Position numbers and translations under genes: made by a program. A stretch of 64,000 bases of DNA. Origin: Pseudomonas asiatica. GTDB taxonomy: Bacteria; Pseudomonadota; Gammaproteobacteria; Pseudomonadales; Pseudomonadaceae. Numbering within the stretch: the stretch's first letter is position 1; each line of letters starts with the position of its first letter. The notes under the pieces are model-generated. The model was given only the letters and a program-made list of their open reading frames with translations. It was not told the origin of the DNA and did no database searches. The DNA lies in NCBI RefSeq assembly GCF_040214835.1, contig NZ_CP157874.1, forward strand, positions 1,616,001-1,680,000, read 5' to 3'. Below are positions 1 to 8,952 of this stretch, piece after piece.

Positions 1-371
1 TGGCCCGTGCCGAATGGCAGGACAGCGAACATGCCGAAGGCCTGATGCGTGATGGGCAGGGCAGGGTGATCGAAGGGGTGTACAGCAATCTGTTCCTGGT
101 GCGCGATGGCGTGCTGTTCACGGCCGACCTCAGCCGCTGTGGCGTCGCTGGCGTGATGCGGGCCGCGTTGCTGGAACAAGCAGCGCTGCTCGGCATCCCG
201 GTGCAGGTCTGCGACCTGCCGTTCGACGCGCTGGAGCAGGCAGATGAAGTATTTGTCTGCAACAGCGTCTACGGTGTCTGGCCCGTGCGTGGCGTTGCCG
301 CGCTAAACTGGTCGCCGGGCCCGCTCACCCGTAAACTGCAGGCCGTTGCCCGTACGTTACTGGAAACCTGA
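1..371 (+). CDS. pabC: Aminodeoxychorismate lyase PabC, 3' fragment
   Basis: This is the C-terminal part of a fold-type IV PLP enzyme; the start lies before the window and the readable frame begins at base 3. PabC converts 4-amino-4-deoxychorismate to p-aminobenzoate and pyruvate for folate synthesis. Visible family features are the EGVYSNLF segment (the usual cofactor-phosphate strand) and the late motif EVFVCNSVYGVWPV, typical of PabC/branched-chain aminotransferase relatives. The identification is strengthened by context: pabC-mltG-tmk-holB is a conserved gammaproteobacterial order. The stop is 4 bases before the preferred start of mltG, so the two are probably co-transcribed. The catalytic lysine is outside the window. 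Confidence 0.88.
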   Translation, partial: ARAEWQDSEHAEGLMRDGQGRVIEGVYSNLFLVRDGVLFTADLSRCGVAGVMRAALLEQAALLGIPVQVCDLPFDALEQADEVFVCNSVYGVWPVRGVAALNWSPGPLTRKLQAVARTLLET

Positions 372-375
372 ATTC

Positions 376-1614
376 GTGAGACGTAAATTCCTGCTGCTGC
401 TGGAAATGGGCTTGATCCTCGCCGGCCTTGCCGTGGGCTGGTCAGCCTGGAAGGTCAACTCGGTCCTCGAGCAGCCCCTGCACGTGACGCAGGAGCGCCT
501 GCTCGACGTGCCCAATGGCACCAACCCCAATCGCATGTTCTATCGCATGCAGAACGAAGGGTTGCTCGACGACGCCGTCTGGTTGCGCCTGTACTGGCGC
601 TTCAACATGGCCGGCACCCCGCTGCACACCGGCGAGTACCGCCTGACCCCCGGCATGACCGTGGAGCAGTTGTTCGATGCCTGGCGTCGGGCCGACGTGG
701 TGCAGTACAACCTGACCCTGGTCGAAGGCTGGACCTTCCGCCAGGTGCGCTCGGCCGTGGCCAAGCATGAAAAGATCAAGCACACGCTGGATGGGCTGTC
801 CGATTCGGAAGTGATGGACAAGCTCGGCCATACCGGTGTGTTCCCCGAGGGGCGCTTCTTCCCGGACACCTACCGCTTCGTGCGCGGCATGAGCGACGTC
901 GAGTTGCTGCAGCAGGCCTATATGCGCCTGGACGAAGTGCTGGCCAAGGAGTGGGCCGAGCGCACCACCGACCTGCCATACCGTGACCCGTACCAGGCGC
1001 TGATCATGGCCTCGCTGGTGGAGAAGGAGACCGGCATTCCCCAGGAGCGCGGGCAAATCGCCGGCGTTTTCGTGCGGCGCCTGCGCCTGGGCATGATGCT
1101 GCAGACCGACCCTACGGTGATCTACGGCATGGGTGAGCGCTACAACGGCAAGATCACCCGCGCCGACCTGCGCGAGCCGACGCCTTACAACACCTACACC
1201 ATCACCGGCCTGCCGCCGACCCCGATCGCCATGGTCGGTCGCGAAGCGATTCACGCGGCGCTCAACCCGTCCGATGGCACCAGCCTGTACTTCGTCGCCC
1301 GTGGCGATGGCAGCCACGTGTTTTCCGACGACCTCGACGACCACAACTCGGCGGTGCGCGAGTTCCAGCTCAAGCGCCGTGCGGACTACCGCTCCAGCCC
1401 CGCGCCGCAATCGCAGCCAGAGCCGCAGCCGCAGCCGCAACCGCAACCGCAACCACAACCCCAACCACAACCAAGTACCGACGAGGCCGAACAGCCCCAG
1501 GCGCCTGCCGACGAGTCTACCGCGCAGCCAGCGCCCGACCAGCCGCCTGTGCAGGACGCCCCTGCCGGCGGCGCGCAAGCGGCCGAACGGCCGATGCCTG
1601 ACGAACAACATTAA
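376..1614 (+). CDS. mltG: Endolytic murein transglycosylase MltG (YceG)
   Basis: Inner-membrane lytic transglycosylase that cleaves nascent glycan strands and acts as a terminase of peptidoglycan synthesis. I chose the GTG at 376 (4 bases after pabC, protein of 412 residues starting MRRKFLLLLEMG) over an in-frame TTG at 346 that would overlap pabC. A single transmembrane helix spans about residues 5-25. The YceG domain follows, with the catalytic glutamate in SLVEKETG (about residue 216) and the family motif LQTDPTVIYG. The last ~70 residues are an unusual Pro/Gln-rich tail (bases 1417-1475 are a degenerate CCGCAR repeat), absent from E. coli MltG and probably disordered in the periplasm. Confidence 0.93.
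   Translation: MRRKFLLLLEMGLILAGLAVGWSAWKVNSVLEQPLHVTQERLLDVPNGTNPNRMFYRMQNEGLLDDAVWLRLYWRFNMAGTPLHTGEYRLTPGMTVEQLFDAWRRADVVQYNLTLVEGWTFRQVRSAVAKHEKIKHTLDGLSDSEVMDKLGHTGVFPEGRFFPDTYRFVRGMSDVELLQQAYMRLDEVLAKEWAERTTDLPYRDPYQALIMASLVEKETGIPQERGQIAGVFVRRLRLGMMLQTDPTVIYGMGERYNGKITRADLREPTPYNTYTITGLPPTPIAMVGREAIHAALNPSDGTSLYFVARGDGSHVFSDDLDDHNSAVREFQLKRRADYRSSPAPQSQPEPQPQPQPQPQPQPQPQPSTDEAEQPQAPADESTAQPAPDQPPVQDAPAGGAQAAERPMPDEQH
1417..1475 (+). repeat. CCGCAR-type microsatellite encoding PQ repeats in mltG
   Basis: About ten tandem hexamer-like units (CCGCAG, CCGCAA, CCACAA, CCCCAA) encode alternating Pro-Gln in the C-terminal tail of MltG. The array keeps the frame because the unit is six bases, so unit gain or loss would only lengthen or shorten the tail. 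Confidence 0.8.
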
Positions 1615-3235
<1,621 letters not shown>

Positions 3236-3265
3236 TTTTCATTTTTTCATGTGTGCCGTTATCCC

Positions 3266-4048
3266 ATGCTCGTAGATTCCCATTGCCATCTCGACCGTCT
3301 AGACCTGAGCGCCCACCAGGGCTCCCTCGATGCTGCCCTGCAGGCGGCGCGTGAGCGCGGGGTCGGGCATTTCCTGTGTATTGGCGTCAGTGCCGAGAAT
3401 GCTGGTGCGGTGAAGGCGCTGAGCGAGCGCTACGCCGATGTCGATTGCTCGGTGGGCGTGCACCCGCTGGACCTGGCGCCGGGCGAAACGCCGGCGCTGG
3501 AATGGCTGCTGCGCGAGCTGGCTCACCCGCATGTGGTGGCGATTGGTGAAACCGGGCTGGATTACCACTACGAGCCGGAAGCAGCCGAGTTGCAGCAAGC
3601 CTCGTTCCGCCTGCACCTGGAGGCCTCGCGGCAGACCGGCAAGCCGGTGATCGTGCATACCCGTGCGGCGCGTGCCGATACCCTGGCGCTGCTGCGCGAG
3701 GCCAACCTGCCGCAGGCTGGCGTGCTGCACTGCTTCACCGAAGACTGGGACATGGCCAAGGCGGCGCTGGACCTGGGGTATTACATTTCGTTGTCTGGCA
3801 TCGTTACCTTCCGCAATGCCGATGCCCTGCGTGAAGTGGCGCGGCAGGTGCCGGTCGATCGTTTGCTGGTGGAGACGGATTCGCCGTACCTGGCGCCGAT
3901 CCCGCATCGGGGCAAGCCGAATTTGCCGCAGTACGTGCGTGAGGTGGCGGAGTACGTGGCTTCGTTGCGCGGGGCCAGTTATGAGCAGTTGGCAGAACAG
4001 ACCACTGCCAACTTCAAGCGCTTGTTCCCGTTGGCGCGGGTGGCCTGA
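3266..4048 (+). CDS. tatD: TatD-family metal-dependent hydrolase (YcfH type)
   Basis: TIM-barrel metallohydrolase of the TatD DNase family, 260 residues, start ATG giving MLVDSHCHLDRLDL. Metal-ligand motifs are all visible: HCH at the N-terminus, the GETGLDYHY glutamate/aspartate, VIVHTR, LHCF and LLVETDSPYLAP. Its position after holB corresponds to E. coli ycfH rather than to the Tat operon copy, so the symbol denotes the family only. An in-frame GTG at 3251 would add five residues that the family lacks. No pilZ gene lies between this gene and holB. Confidence 0.9.
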   Translation: MLVDSHCHLDRLDLSAHQGSLDAALQAARERGVGHFLCIGVSAENAGAVKALSERYADVDCSVGVHPLDLAPGETPALEWLLRELAHPHVVAIGETGLDYHYEPEAAELQQASFRLHLEASRQTGKPVIVHTRAARADTLALLREANLPQAGVLHCFTEDWDMAKAALDLGYYISLSGIVTFRNADALREVARQVPVDRLLVETDSPYLAPIPHRGKPNLPQYVREVAEYVASLRGASYEQLAEQTTANFKRLFPLARVA

Positions 4049-4075
4049 CAGCAACTCTTCATAATACAAAGCCTG

Positions 4076-4842
4076 AGCGCTCTTGCTCTTGCTCTTGCTT
4101 CAGCTTTTGCTTTTAAGCGCGCGATAGTTCAGGCGCCGCCGATTGCGACTTCAGGAGGCCGAGCGAAGGGATTGCGGAGGGAGGTGACGGACATGGATGC
4201 CCGTCAAGCGCTGAGGCCCCATGGATGGGGCCTGCAGCGCGTCCTCCCGGGAGCAGGCCCGTAGCGAGGGGACCCCGGAGCGCAGCGCAGGGGCCGGATG
4301 ATGGGAGCCGACGGTTTTTGGTTCCTTTTTGCCACGACAAAAAGGGACCCGCCGTAAGGGCGGAAAGGTGACTTTGCGCCACCATTGCGAATGAATGCCT
4401 ACTCGATGTGAATGCCCGCATCCAAAAAGCAAAAAGCAAAAAGCAAAAAGCAAAAAGCAAAAAGCAAAAAGCAAAAAGCAAAAAGCTTAAGCGACGGTTT
4501 TGATATGGCGAACAGTCCGTTTGCGATGGCGACGCTGACTCACCTTTTCGCCCTTACGGCGAGTCACTTTTTGCCAAACGCGGCAAAAAGTAACCAAAAA
4601 ACGCTGCGCTCCCATCATCCGGCCCCTGCGCTGCGCTCCGGGGTTCCCTCACTCCGGCCTTGCTCCCGGGAGTACGCGCTGCAGGCCCCATCCATGGGGC
4701 CTCAGCGCTTGACGGGCATCCATGCCCGTTACCTCCCTCCGCAAGACCTGCGTTCGGCCTCCTGAAGTCGCGAAGATCAAGATCAAAAGCAAGATCAAAA
4801 GCCAGAGCAAGATCAAAAGCCAGAGCAAGATCAAAAGCTCAG
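4076..4842. repeat. Large palindromic repeat cassette, copy 1
   Basis: An intergenic element of ~770 bases between tatD and rgsA. Its left arm (about 4145-4380) and right arm (about 4538-4772) are imperfect inverted repeats: the right arm read backwards reproduces GCGACTTCAGGAGGCCGA, the GGAGGGAGGT box, the MDARQALRPHGWG reading frame, GGGGCCGGATGATGGGAG and CCGTAAGGGCG in the same order. The centre holds nine CAAAAAG units (4423-4485). The outer edges are CTCTTG/CTTTTG repeats on the left and GATCAAAAGC repeats on the right, again inverted. A near-copy lies at 33190-33887. No transposase is present; the open frames in it look incidental apart from the short repeated ORF described in the findings. 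Confidence 0.88.
4423..4485 (+). repeat. CAAAAAG tandem heptamer array, nine units
   Basis: Nine perfect contiguous CAAAAAG units at the centre of palindromic cassette 1. The matching position in cassette 2 holds only five units, three of them with an extra C, so the array varies in length between copies. Confidence 0.95.
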
Positions 4843-4876
4843 CACGAGCCTCGCGTGGGCGGCCCGTCACGTAAGC

Positions 4877-4997
4877 AAAAAAAACCCGGGTTCTGGGGGG
4901 GGAATCCGGGTTAAGACCATTAGGAGTAAAACAAAGGTACGCGGTCCCTGAGCACCTTTATCGGCGCGCCACTTGGGGGGGATGCGCCGCGCCAACA
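4877..4997 (-). ncRNA. rgsA: Small RNA RgsA (P16)
   Basis: On the minus strand a ~121-nt transcript is predicted. It has a sigma-S-like -10 (CAATACT, bases 5003-5009), a likely start at 4996-4998, a 5' GC-rich hairpin with a C-run loop (GGCGCG... CCCCCCC ...GGCGCGCC) and a Rho-independent terminator (AACCCGG/CCGGGTT stem followed by a U-run that is the A-run 4877-4884 on the plus strand). RgsA of P. aeruginosa is ~120 nt, RpoS-dependent and lies between tatD (PA2959) and a nearby TetR gene, exactly the context seen here. Identification rests on position, promoter type, length and hairpins rather than on an alignment. Confidence 0.8.
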
Positions 4998-5196
4998 CTT
5001 CAAGTATTGGTCAGCTTTGGCGCAGTGCCAGTGCATATTGATCGTTTTTTAAACAGATTTGGAATACGCCAACGTTTCATTCCTCCCGCAGCGCATGGCC
5101 GTAAGCATCATGAAACACAGACATGCTAGGATGATCCGTGCAATTTCCCGCAAGTTAGGCATAATAAACCGCTTCGATTGTCATCCAGTCCTTCCT

Positions 5197-5832
5197 ATGC
5201 AGAAAGAACCTCGTAAGGTCCGTGAGTTTCGCCGTCGCGAACAGGAAATCCTCGACACCGCGCTCAAACTGTTTCTCGAACAGGGTGAAGACAGCGTCAC
5301 TGTCGAGATGATCGCTGACGCCGTGGGCATCGGCAAAGGCACGATCTACAAGCACTTCAAGTCCAAGGCGGAGATCTACCTGCGCCTGATGCTCGACTAC
5401 GAGCGCGACCTGAACGCGCTGTTGCATTCGGCCGACGTCGATCGCGACAAGGAAGCCCTGTCGCGAGCCTACTTCGAGTTCCGCATGCGCGATCCGCAGC
5501 GTTACCGGCTGTTCGACCGCCTGGAAGAAAAGGTGGTCAAGGGCAACCAGGTACCGGAAATGGTCGAACAGCTGCACAGCATCCGTGCCTCCAACTTCGA
5601 CCGCCTGACCCAGCTGATCAAGGGCCGTATCAGCGAAGGCAAGCTCGAAGACGTGCCGCCGTATTTCCATTATTGCGCCGCCTGGGCGCTGGTGCACGGC
5701 GCCGTGGCGCTGTACCACTCGCCGTTCTGGAGCAATGTGCTGGAGGACCAGGAAGGCTTCTTCCAGTTCTTGATGGACATTGGCGTGCGCATGGGCAACA
5801 AGCGCAAGCGCGATCCCGAACCTTCTAACTGA
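5197..5832 (+). CDS. TetR-family transcriptional regulator
   Basis: A 211-residue one-component regulator. The N-terminal helix-turn-helix is clear: REQEILDTALKLFLEQG, then VEMIADAVGIGKGTIYKHFKSKAEIY (about residues 15-65). The C-terminal ligand domain is ~150 residues with no recognisable specificity. I chose the ATG at 5197 (MQKEPRKVREF) because upstream in-frame codons would start within the promoter region and have no HTH-family counterpart. The gene is alone, followed by a REP pair and a hairpin before moaA, so its targets cannot be read from the operon. In P. aeruginosa a TetR gene also follows rgsA. Confidence 0.88.
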   Translation: MQKEPRKVREFRRREQEILDTALKLFLEQGEDSVTVEMIADAVGIGKGTIYKHFKSKAEIYLRLMLDYERDLNALLHSADVDRDKEALSRAYFEFRMRDPQRYRLFDRLEEKVVKGNQVPEMVEQLHSIRASNFDRLTQLIKGRISEGKLEDVPPYFHYCAAWALVHGAVALYHSPFWSNVLEDQEGFFQFLMDIGVRMGNKRKRDPEPSN

Positions 5833-5874
5833 GATAGTGCAGGCTTTCCCTGAAGCCTGCCAGTCAGCGTTATT

Positions 5875-5990
5875 GGGGCCGCTTTGCGGCCATCGCAGGC
5901 AAGCCAACTCCCACATGTACAGCGCAGATCTCGAGTTTTGCGCGATCCTGTGGGAGCTGGCTTGCCTGCGATGGGCTGCGCAGCAGCCCC
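5875..5990. repeat. REP pair (GCAGGCAAGCCA variant)
   Basis: Two inverted arms, GCAGGCAAGCCAACTCCCACA and its complement, flanked by GGGGCCGC... / ...GCAGCAGCCCC, around a short spacer. This variant differs from the main TTCGCGGGTAAACCCGC family in the rest of the window. Confidence 0.85.
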
Positions 5991-6057
5991 ATGACTGACA
6001 TGCCTGCTTCCACAACAGCACGGCGACACCGACAGCGGCAAAAAGGATAGGGCTTGC

Positions 6058-6084
6058 AAAAACCTGATTTATAAGTCAGGTTTT
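6058..6084 (+). terminator. Hairpin with A/T flanks, probable terminator
   Basis: AAAAACCTGA, an 8-base loop and TCAGGTTTT form a symmetrical hairpin with A-run on one side and T-run on the other, so it could stop transcription from either side, most likely that of the TetR gene. It ends ~33 bases before moaA. Confidence 0.5.
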
Positions 6085-6116
6085 GCCAGCCCCCATCATC
6101 CATGCCGGAGTCATTC

Positions 6117-7085
6117 ATGATCGTCGATCGTCAAGGCAGGCGTTTTCGCAACCTGCGCGTCAGCCTGACGGCTGCCTGTAATTATGCCTGCACCTACTGC
6201 GTGCCAGACGGCAAGCGCCTGGTCGCAGCACAGGACGAACTACCGGCGGATGCCCTGGCCCGTGGCGTGGCCTACCTGATCGAAGCCGCCGGCATCGAAC
6301 GCTTGCGCATCACCGGCGGTGAGCCATTGGTCAGTCCGCGTCTGGATGCCTTTCTGGCCGCCGTGGCCAAGCTCGACCTTGACGATATCTCGCTGACTAC
6401 CAATGGCCAGCTGCTGACGCGCAAGTTGCCCCAGTTGCAGGCGGCAGGTATCCGCCGATTGAACGTTTCCCTCGACACCCTCGACCCACATGCCTTCCGC
6501 CGTATCGCCCGGGGCGGCGACCTGGCCAGCGTGCTGGCGGGTATGCAGCAGGCCAGCGCCATGGGCATGCAGATCAAGGTGAACATGGTGCCGATGCGCG
6601 GGCACAACCTCGATCAGGTGCTGCCGCTGCTGGATTACTGCCTTGAGCGTGGCTTCGAGCTGCGCTTCATCGAACTCATGCGCATGGGCCACCTGGCCCG
6701 TGACCACAATGCCTTCCTGCAGCAGTTCGTCGGCCTCGACCAACTGCTCGCACTGATCGCTGGCAAGCATGCCTACCTTCAGGTCGACGCGCCGCTGGAT
6801 GCCACCGCCTTGCGTTATCAGGTACCCGGCAAAGGCCACTTTGGCGTGATCGCCAACGAAAGCGTACCGTTCTGCCGCACCTGTTCGCGACTGCGCCTGT
6901 CCTCCACGGGCTGGCTGCACGGCTGCCTGTCGTCGGGCAATCGCCATTTCGTCGGCGATCTGCTGGAAAAACCGCGGCATCAGGCGCTGCCAGCCCTGCA
7001 GCGCTTGCTGGTCAAGGCCCTGGCAGACAAGCAGGACCTGGCGTTTTCCGGCGATGTGATGGTGATGAAGGTGATCGGTGGCTGA
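6117..7085 (+). CDS. moaA: GTP 3',8-cyclase MoaA-like radical SAM protein
   Basis: Radical SAM enzyme of molybdenum cofactor synthesis, 322 residues. It has the SAM cluster motif CNYACTYC (CxxxCxxC) near residue 22, the RITGGEPL block, and the C-terminal second cluster FCRTCSRLRLSSTGWLHGCL. It ends in the Gly-Gly tail (KVIGG) needed by MoaA. I prefer the ATG at 6117 (MIVDRQGRRF), with GCCGGAG 7 bases upstream, over the ATG at 6102. No other moa gene is nearby, so this is an orphan copy; paralogous function is possible, but all key residues are present. Confidence 0.88.
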   Translation: MIVDRQGRRFRNLRVSLTAACNYACTYCVPDGKRLVAAQDELPADALARGVAYLIEAAGIERLRITGGEPLVSPRLDAFLAAVAKLDLDDISLTTNGQLLTRKLPQLQAAGIRRLNVSLDTLDPHAFRRIARGGDLASVLAGMQQASAMGMQIKVNMVPMRGHNLDQVLPLLDYCLERGFELRFIELMRMGHLARDHNAFLQQFVGLDQLLALIAGKHAYLQVDAPLDATALRYQVPGKGHFGVIANESVPFCRTCSRLRLSSTGWLHGCLSSGNRHFVGDLLEKPRHQALPALQRLLVKALADKQDLAFSGDVMVMKVIGG

Positions 7086-7151
7086 AGCTGGCGCAAAAGC
7101 TGCATCCGCCGGCTATTCGCCGGTTTTTCGTCGCCGGCCACTGGAGGAAAG

Positions 7152-7757
7152 ATGCGTAGCCTGGTTTTGCTGCTGGCGCTGATGGCGCTGGGCGGTTGCA
7201 TGAATGTCAGCGATATGGGCGAGGGCGTCCGTTACCACATGAGCGATGCCGGTCTGCTGGACCACAGCGATACCCGGCGCACCCTGTCGATCCGCCTGCA
7301 GCCCGATTCGTTCATCTTCATCGGCCAGGGCGCGTTCGTGCCACCGGGCAAGGGGCCGGTGCCGCGGCAGAACGCGGTGGCCGAGCAGGCCTACAAGAGC
7401 TTCGTCGAGTATTTCCCGCTGGTACGCCGCGCCCAAGGGCCACTGGGCCTGGAAGAGGCCATCGCCCAGGCCCGTTCGGTGGGTGCCGACTACGTGCTGT
7501 ACACCCGCTTCGCGCGCACCGACGACCGTATCGGCAATGGCGACGAGTGGTATGACGAACAAGCGGTCGACCGCCTGGGCTGGGACACCGGCGTGGTGCA
7601 GATGATGCTCATCGAAACCAGCACCCGTTACCTGATCGACACTGCGCGTATCAAGAGCCGTGGCGGTTTGTTGACGTTCCACGATAAAACCCCGGAGGAT
7701 TTGCTTGGCGCGCCGATGCGCGAGTACGCTCGTAGCCTTCTGGGTGTGAGTGAATGA
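7152..7757 (+). CDS. DUF4823-type lipoprotein
   Basis: A 201-residue predicted lipoprotein: N-terminal hydrophobic segment [16 protein letters not shown] with a lipobox (LGGC, Cys16), no Asp at +2, so outer-membrane sorting is likely. The mature part resembles the pseudomonad DUF4823 family (Gx[30 protein letters not shown]); no biochemical function is known. Start is backed by GGAGGAAAG 5 bases upstream. Its 3' end overlaps by a few bases the longer GTG alternative of the next gene, and the two are probably co-transcribed. Confidence 0.75.
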   Translation: MRSLVLLLALMALGGCMNVSDMGEGVRYHMSDAGLLDHSDTRRTLSIRLQPDSFIFIGQGAFVPPGKGPVPRQNAVAEQAYKSFVEYFPLVRRAQGPLGLEEAIAQARSVGADYVLYTRFARTDDRIGNGDEWYDEQAVDRLGWDTGVVQMMLIETSTRYLIDTARIKSRGGLLTFHDKTPEDLLGAPMREYARSLLGVSE

Positions 7758-7767
7758 GGCAAGCGTG

Positions 7768-8328
7768 ATGAGCGATTCCGGCAAGGCCAATGATCTTCTG
7801 GCGCAGATTCCCAAGGCCAAGGGCCTGCCGCCGGTGCATCTGTGGAACCCGGATTTCTGCGGTGACATCGACATGCGCATCGCCCGTGATGGCACCTGGT
7901 ACTACCTGGGTACGCCGATCGGTCGCAAGCCGATGGTACGGCTGTTTTCCACCATCATCCGCCGCGATGGCGATGACTACTTCCTGATTACCCCGGTAGA
8001 GAAGGTGGGCATCCGCGTCGACGATGCGCCGTTCGTGGCCGTGGCGCTGGACGTGGAAGGTGAGGGTGAGCTGCAGGTGCTGCGCTTCACCAGCAATGTC
8101 GAGGACCAGGTCGAAGCCGGGCCGGCCAACCCGCTGCGCGTGGTGATCGACCCCGTCACGCAGGAGCCATCGCCGTATGTGCTGATGCGCAGCAATCTCG
8201 AGGCGCTGATTCATCGCAATGTGTTCTACCAGTTAGTAGAGCTGGCGGTGCCGCGTGAGATCGACGGGGAAGAGTGGCTTGGGGTCTGGAGCCACGGTGA
8301 GTTTTATCCGATTGGGCGTAGCAGCTGA
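7768..8328 (+). CDS. DUF1285 family protein
   Basis: Cytosolic protein of 186 residues with the DUF1285 pattern: [31 protein letters not shown] at the N-terminus, then [22 protein letters not shown]. Structures exist for this family but the function is unknown. I chose the ATG at 7768 (MSDSGKAND); a GTG at 7750 would overlap the previous stop. It is 10 bases after the DUF4823 lipoprotein gene and is followed by a REP pair. Family assignment is by remembered motif, not alignment. Confidence 0.78.
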   Translation: MSDSGKANDLLAQIPKAKGLPPVHLWNPDFCGDIDMRIARDGTWYYLGTPIGRKPMVRLFSTIIRRDGDDYFLITPVEKVGIRVDDAPFVAVALDVEGEGELQVLRFTSNVEDQVEAGPANPLRVVIDPVTQEPSPYVLMRSNLEALIHRNVFYQLVELAVPREIDGEEWLGVWSHGEFYPIGRSS

Positions 8329-8340
8329 GATATCTGGTGC

Positions 8341-8439
8341 CTGCACTGGCCTTTTCGCGGGCTCGCCCGCTCCCACAGGGTTCTCTACAGGCTTCAAGGG
8401 TGTGGGAGTGGGCAAGCCCGCGAAGAGGTCGGCACAGGC
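8341..8439. repeat. REP pair
   Basis: Arms CCTTTTCGCGGGCTCGCCCGCTCCCACA and TGTGGGAGTGGGCAAGCCCGCGAAGAGG face each other over a ~25-base spacer downstream of the DUF1285 gene. Confidence 0.9.
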
Positions 8440-8535
8440 AATAATCGGCCTCTTGGTTTTTCCCCGAATTGGTCATTTGTCTCTCTGCCCCACAGGCCTA
8501 ACCTGCAGGCAATTGCCATCCAGGAGAAGCCCCCC

Positions 8536-8952
8536 ATGAAACCCTTTAGCATCATCCTTTTCGCCCTGTTCGCCGCTCAAACCCCTGCCTGGGCGCACGG
8601 CGACGCTGCCGACCAGGTCAAGGTCCTGCAGCAGCAACAACCCTCGAACGCCCCTGGCAAGAGCGCCGTGATGCTCACCGTCAGCTACGCCCCCGGCCAG
8701 GCATCACCCGCGCATCAGCACCCGGGCGCAGTGATGGCCTACGTGCTGGAAGGGGCAGTGGTATCGAAGCTCGATAACGAGCCGGAGAAAACCTACAAGG
8801 CCGGTGAATACTGGTACGAAGCCCCGGGTACCGTGCACAGCGTGTCACGCAACGCCAGTCAGAAGCAGTCAGCCAAGTTGCTGGTCTGGAGCCTGGTGGA
8901 TGAAGGCAGTGCGGTCACATTGCCCTATCCGGCAGCAGGCTCGGAGCGCTGA
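8536..8952 (+). CDS. Secreted cupin-domain protein
   Basis: A 138-residue single-domain cupin with a cleavable signal peptide (MKPFSIILFALFAAQTPAWA, cut before HGDA). The cupin signatures are PAHQHPGAVMAYVLEGAV (metal-ligand histidines and glutamate) and GEYWYEAPGTVHSVSRN. It is therefore a periplasmic small beta-barrel, substrate unknown. Start is supported by AGGAGAAG 8 bases upstream. The gene converges with the deaminase-like gene on the other strand and the two coding regions overlap by 28 bases. Confidence 0.82.
   Translation: MKPFSIILFALFAAQTPAWAHGDAADQVKVLQQQQPSNAPGKSAVMLTVSYAPGQASPAHQHPGAVMAYVLEGAVVSKLDNEPEKTYKAGEYWYEAPGTVHSVSRNASQKQSAKLLVWSLVDEGSAVTLPYPAAGSER

Noticed and set aside
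4423..4485. Tandem repeats as a CRISPR array
   Set aside because: Unit is 7 bases with no unique spacers, and no cas genes are present. The many dispersed REP pairs are also not CRISPR: they are inverted and kilobases apart.
4113..4914. Several open frames of 73-122 codons on both strands inside palindromic cassette 1 (and the same in cassette 2)
   Set aside because: They run through tandem CAAAAAG repeats and mirror-image arms, have low-complexity starts (alternating Phe/Leu/Ala from the repeat) and no domain. Both strands are open simply because the sequence is repetitive and GC-rich.
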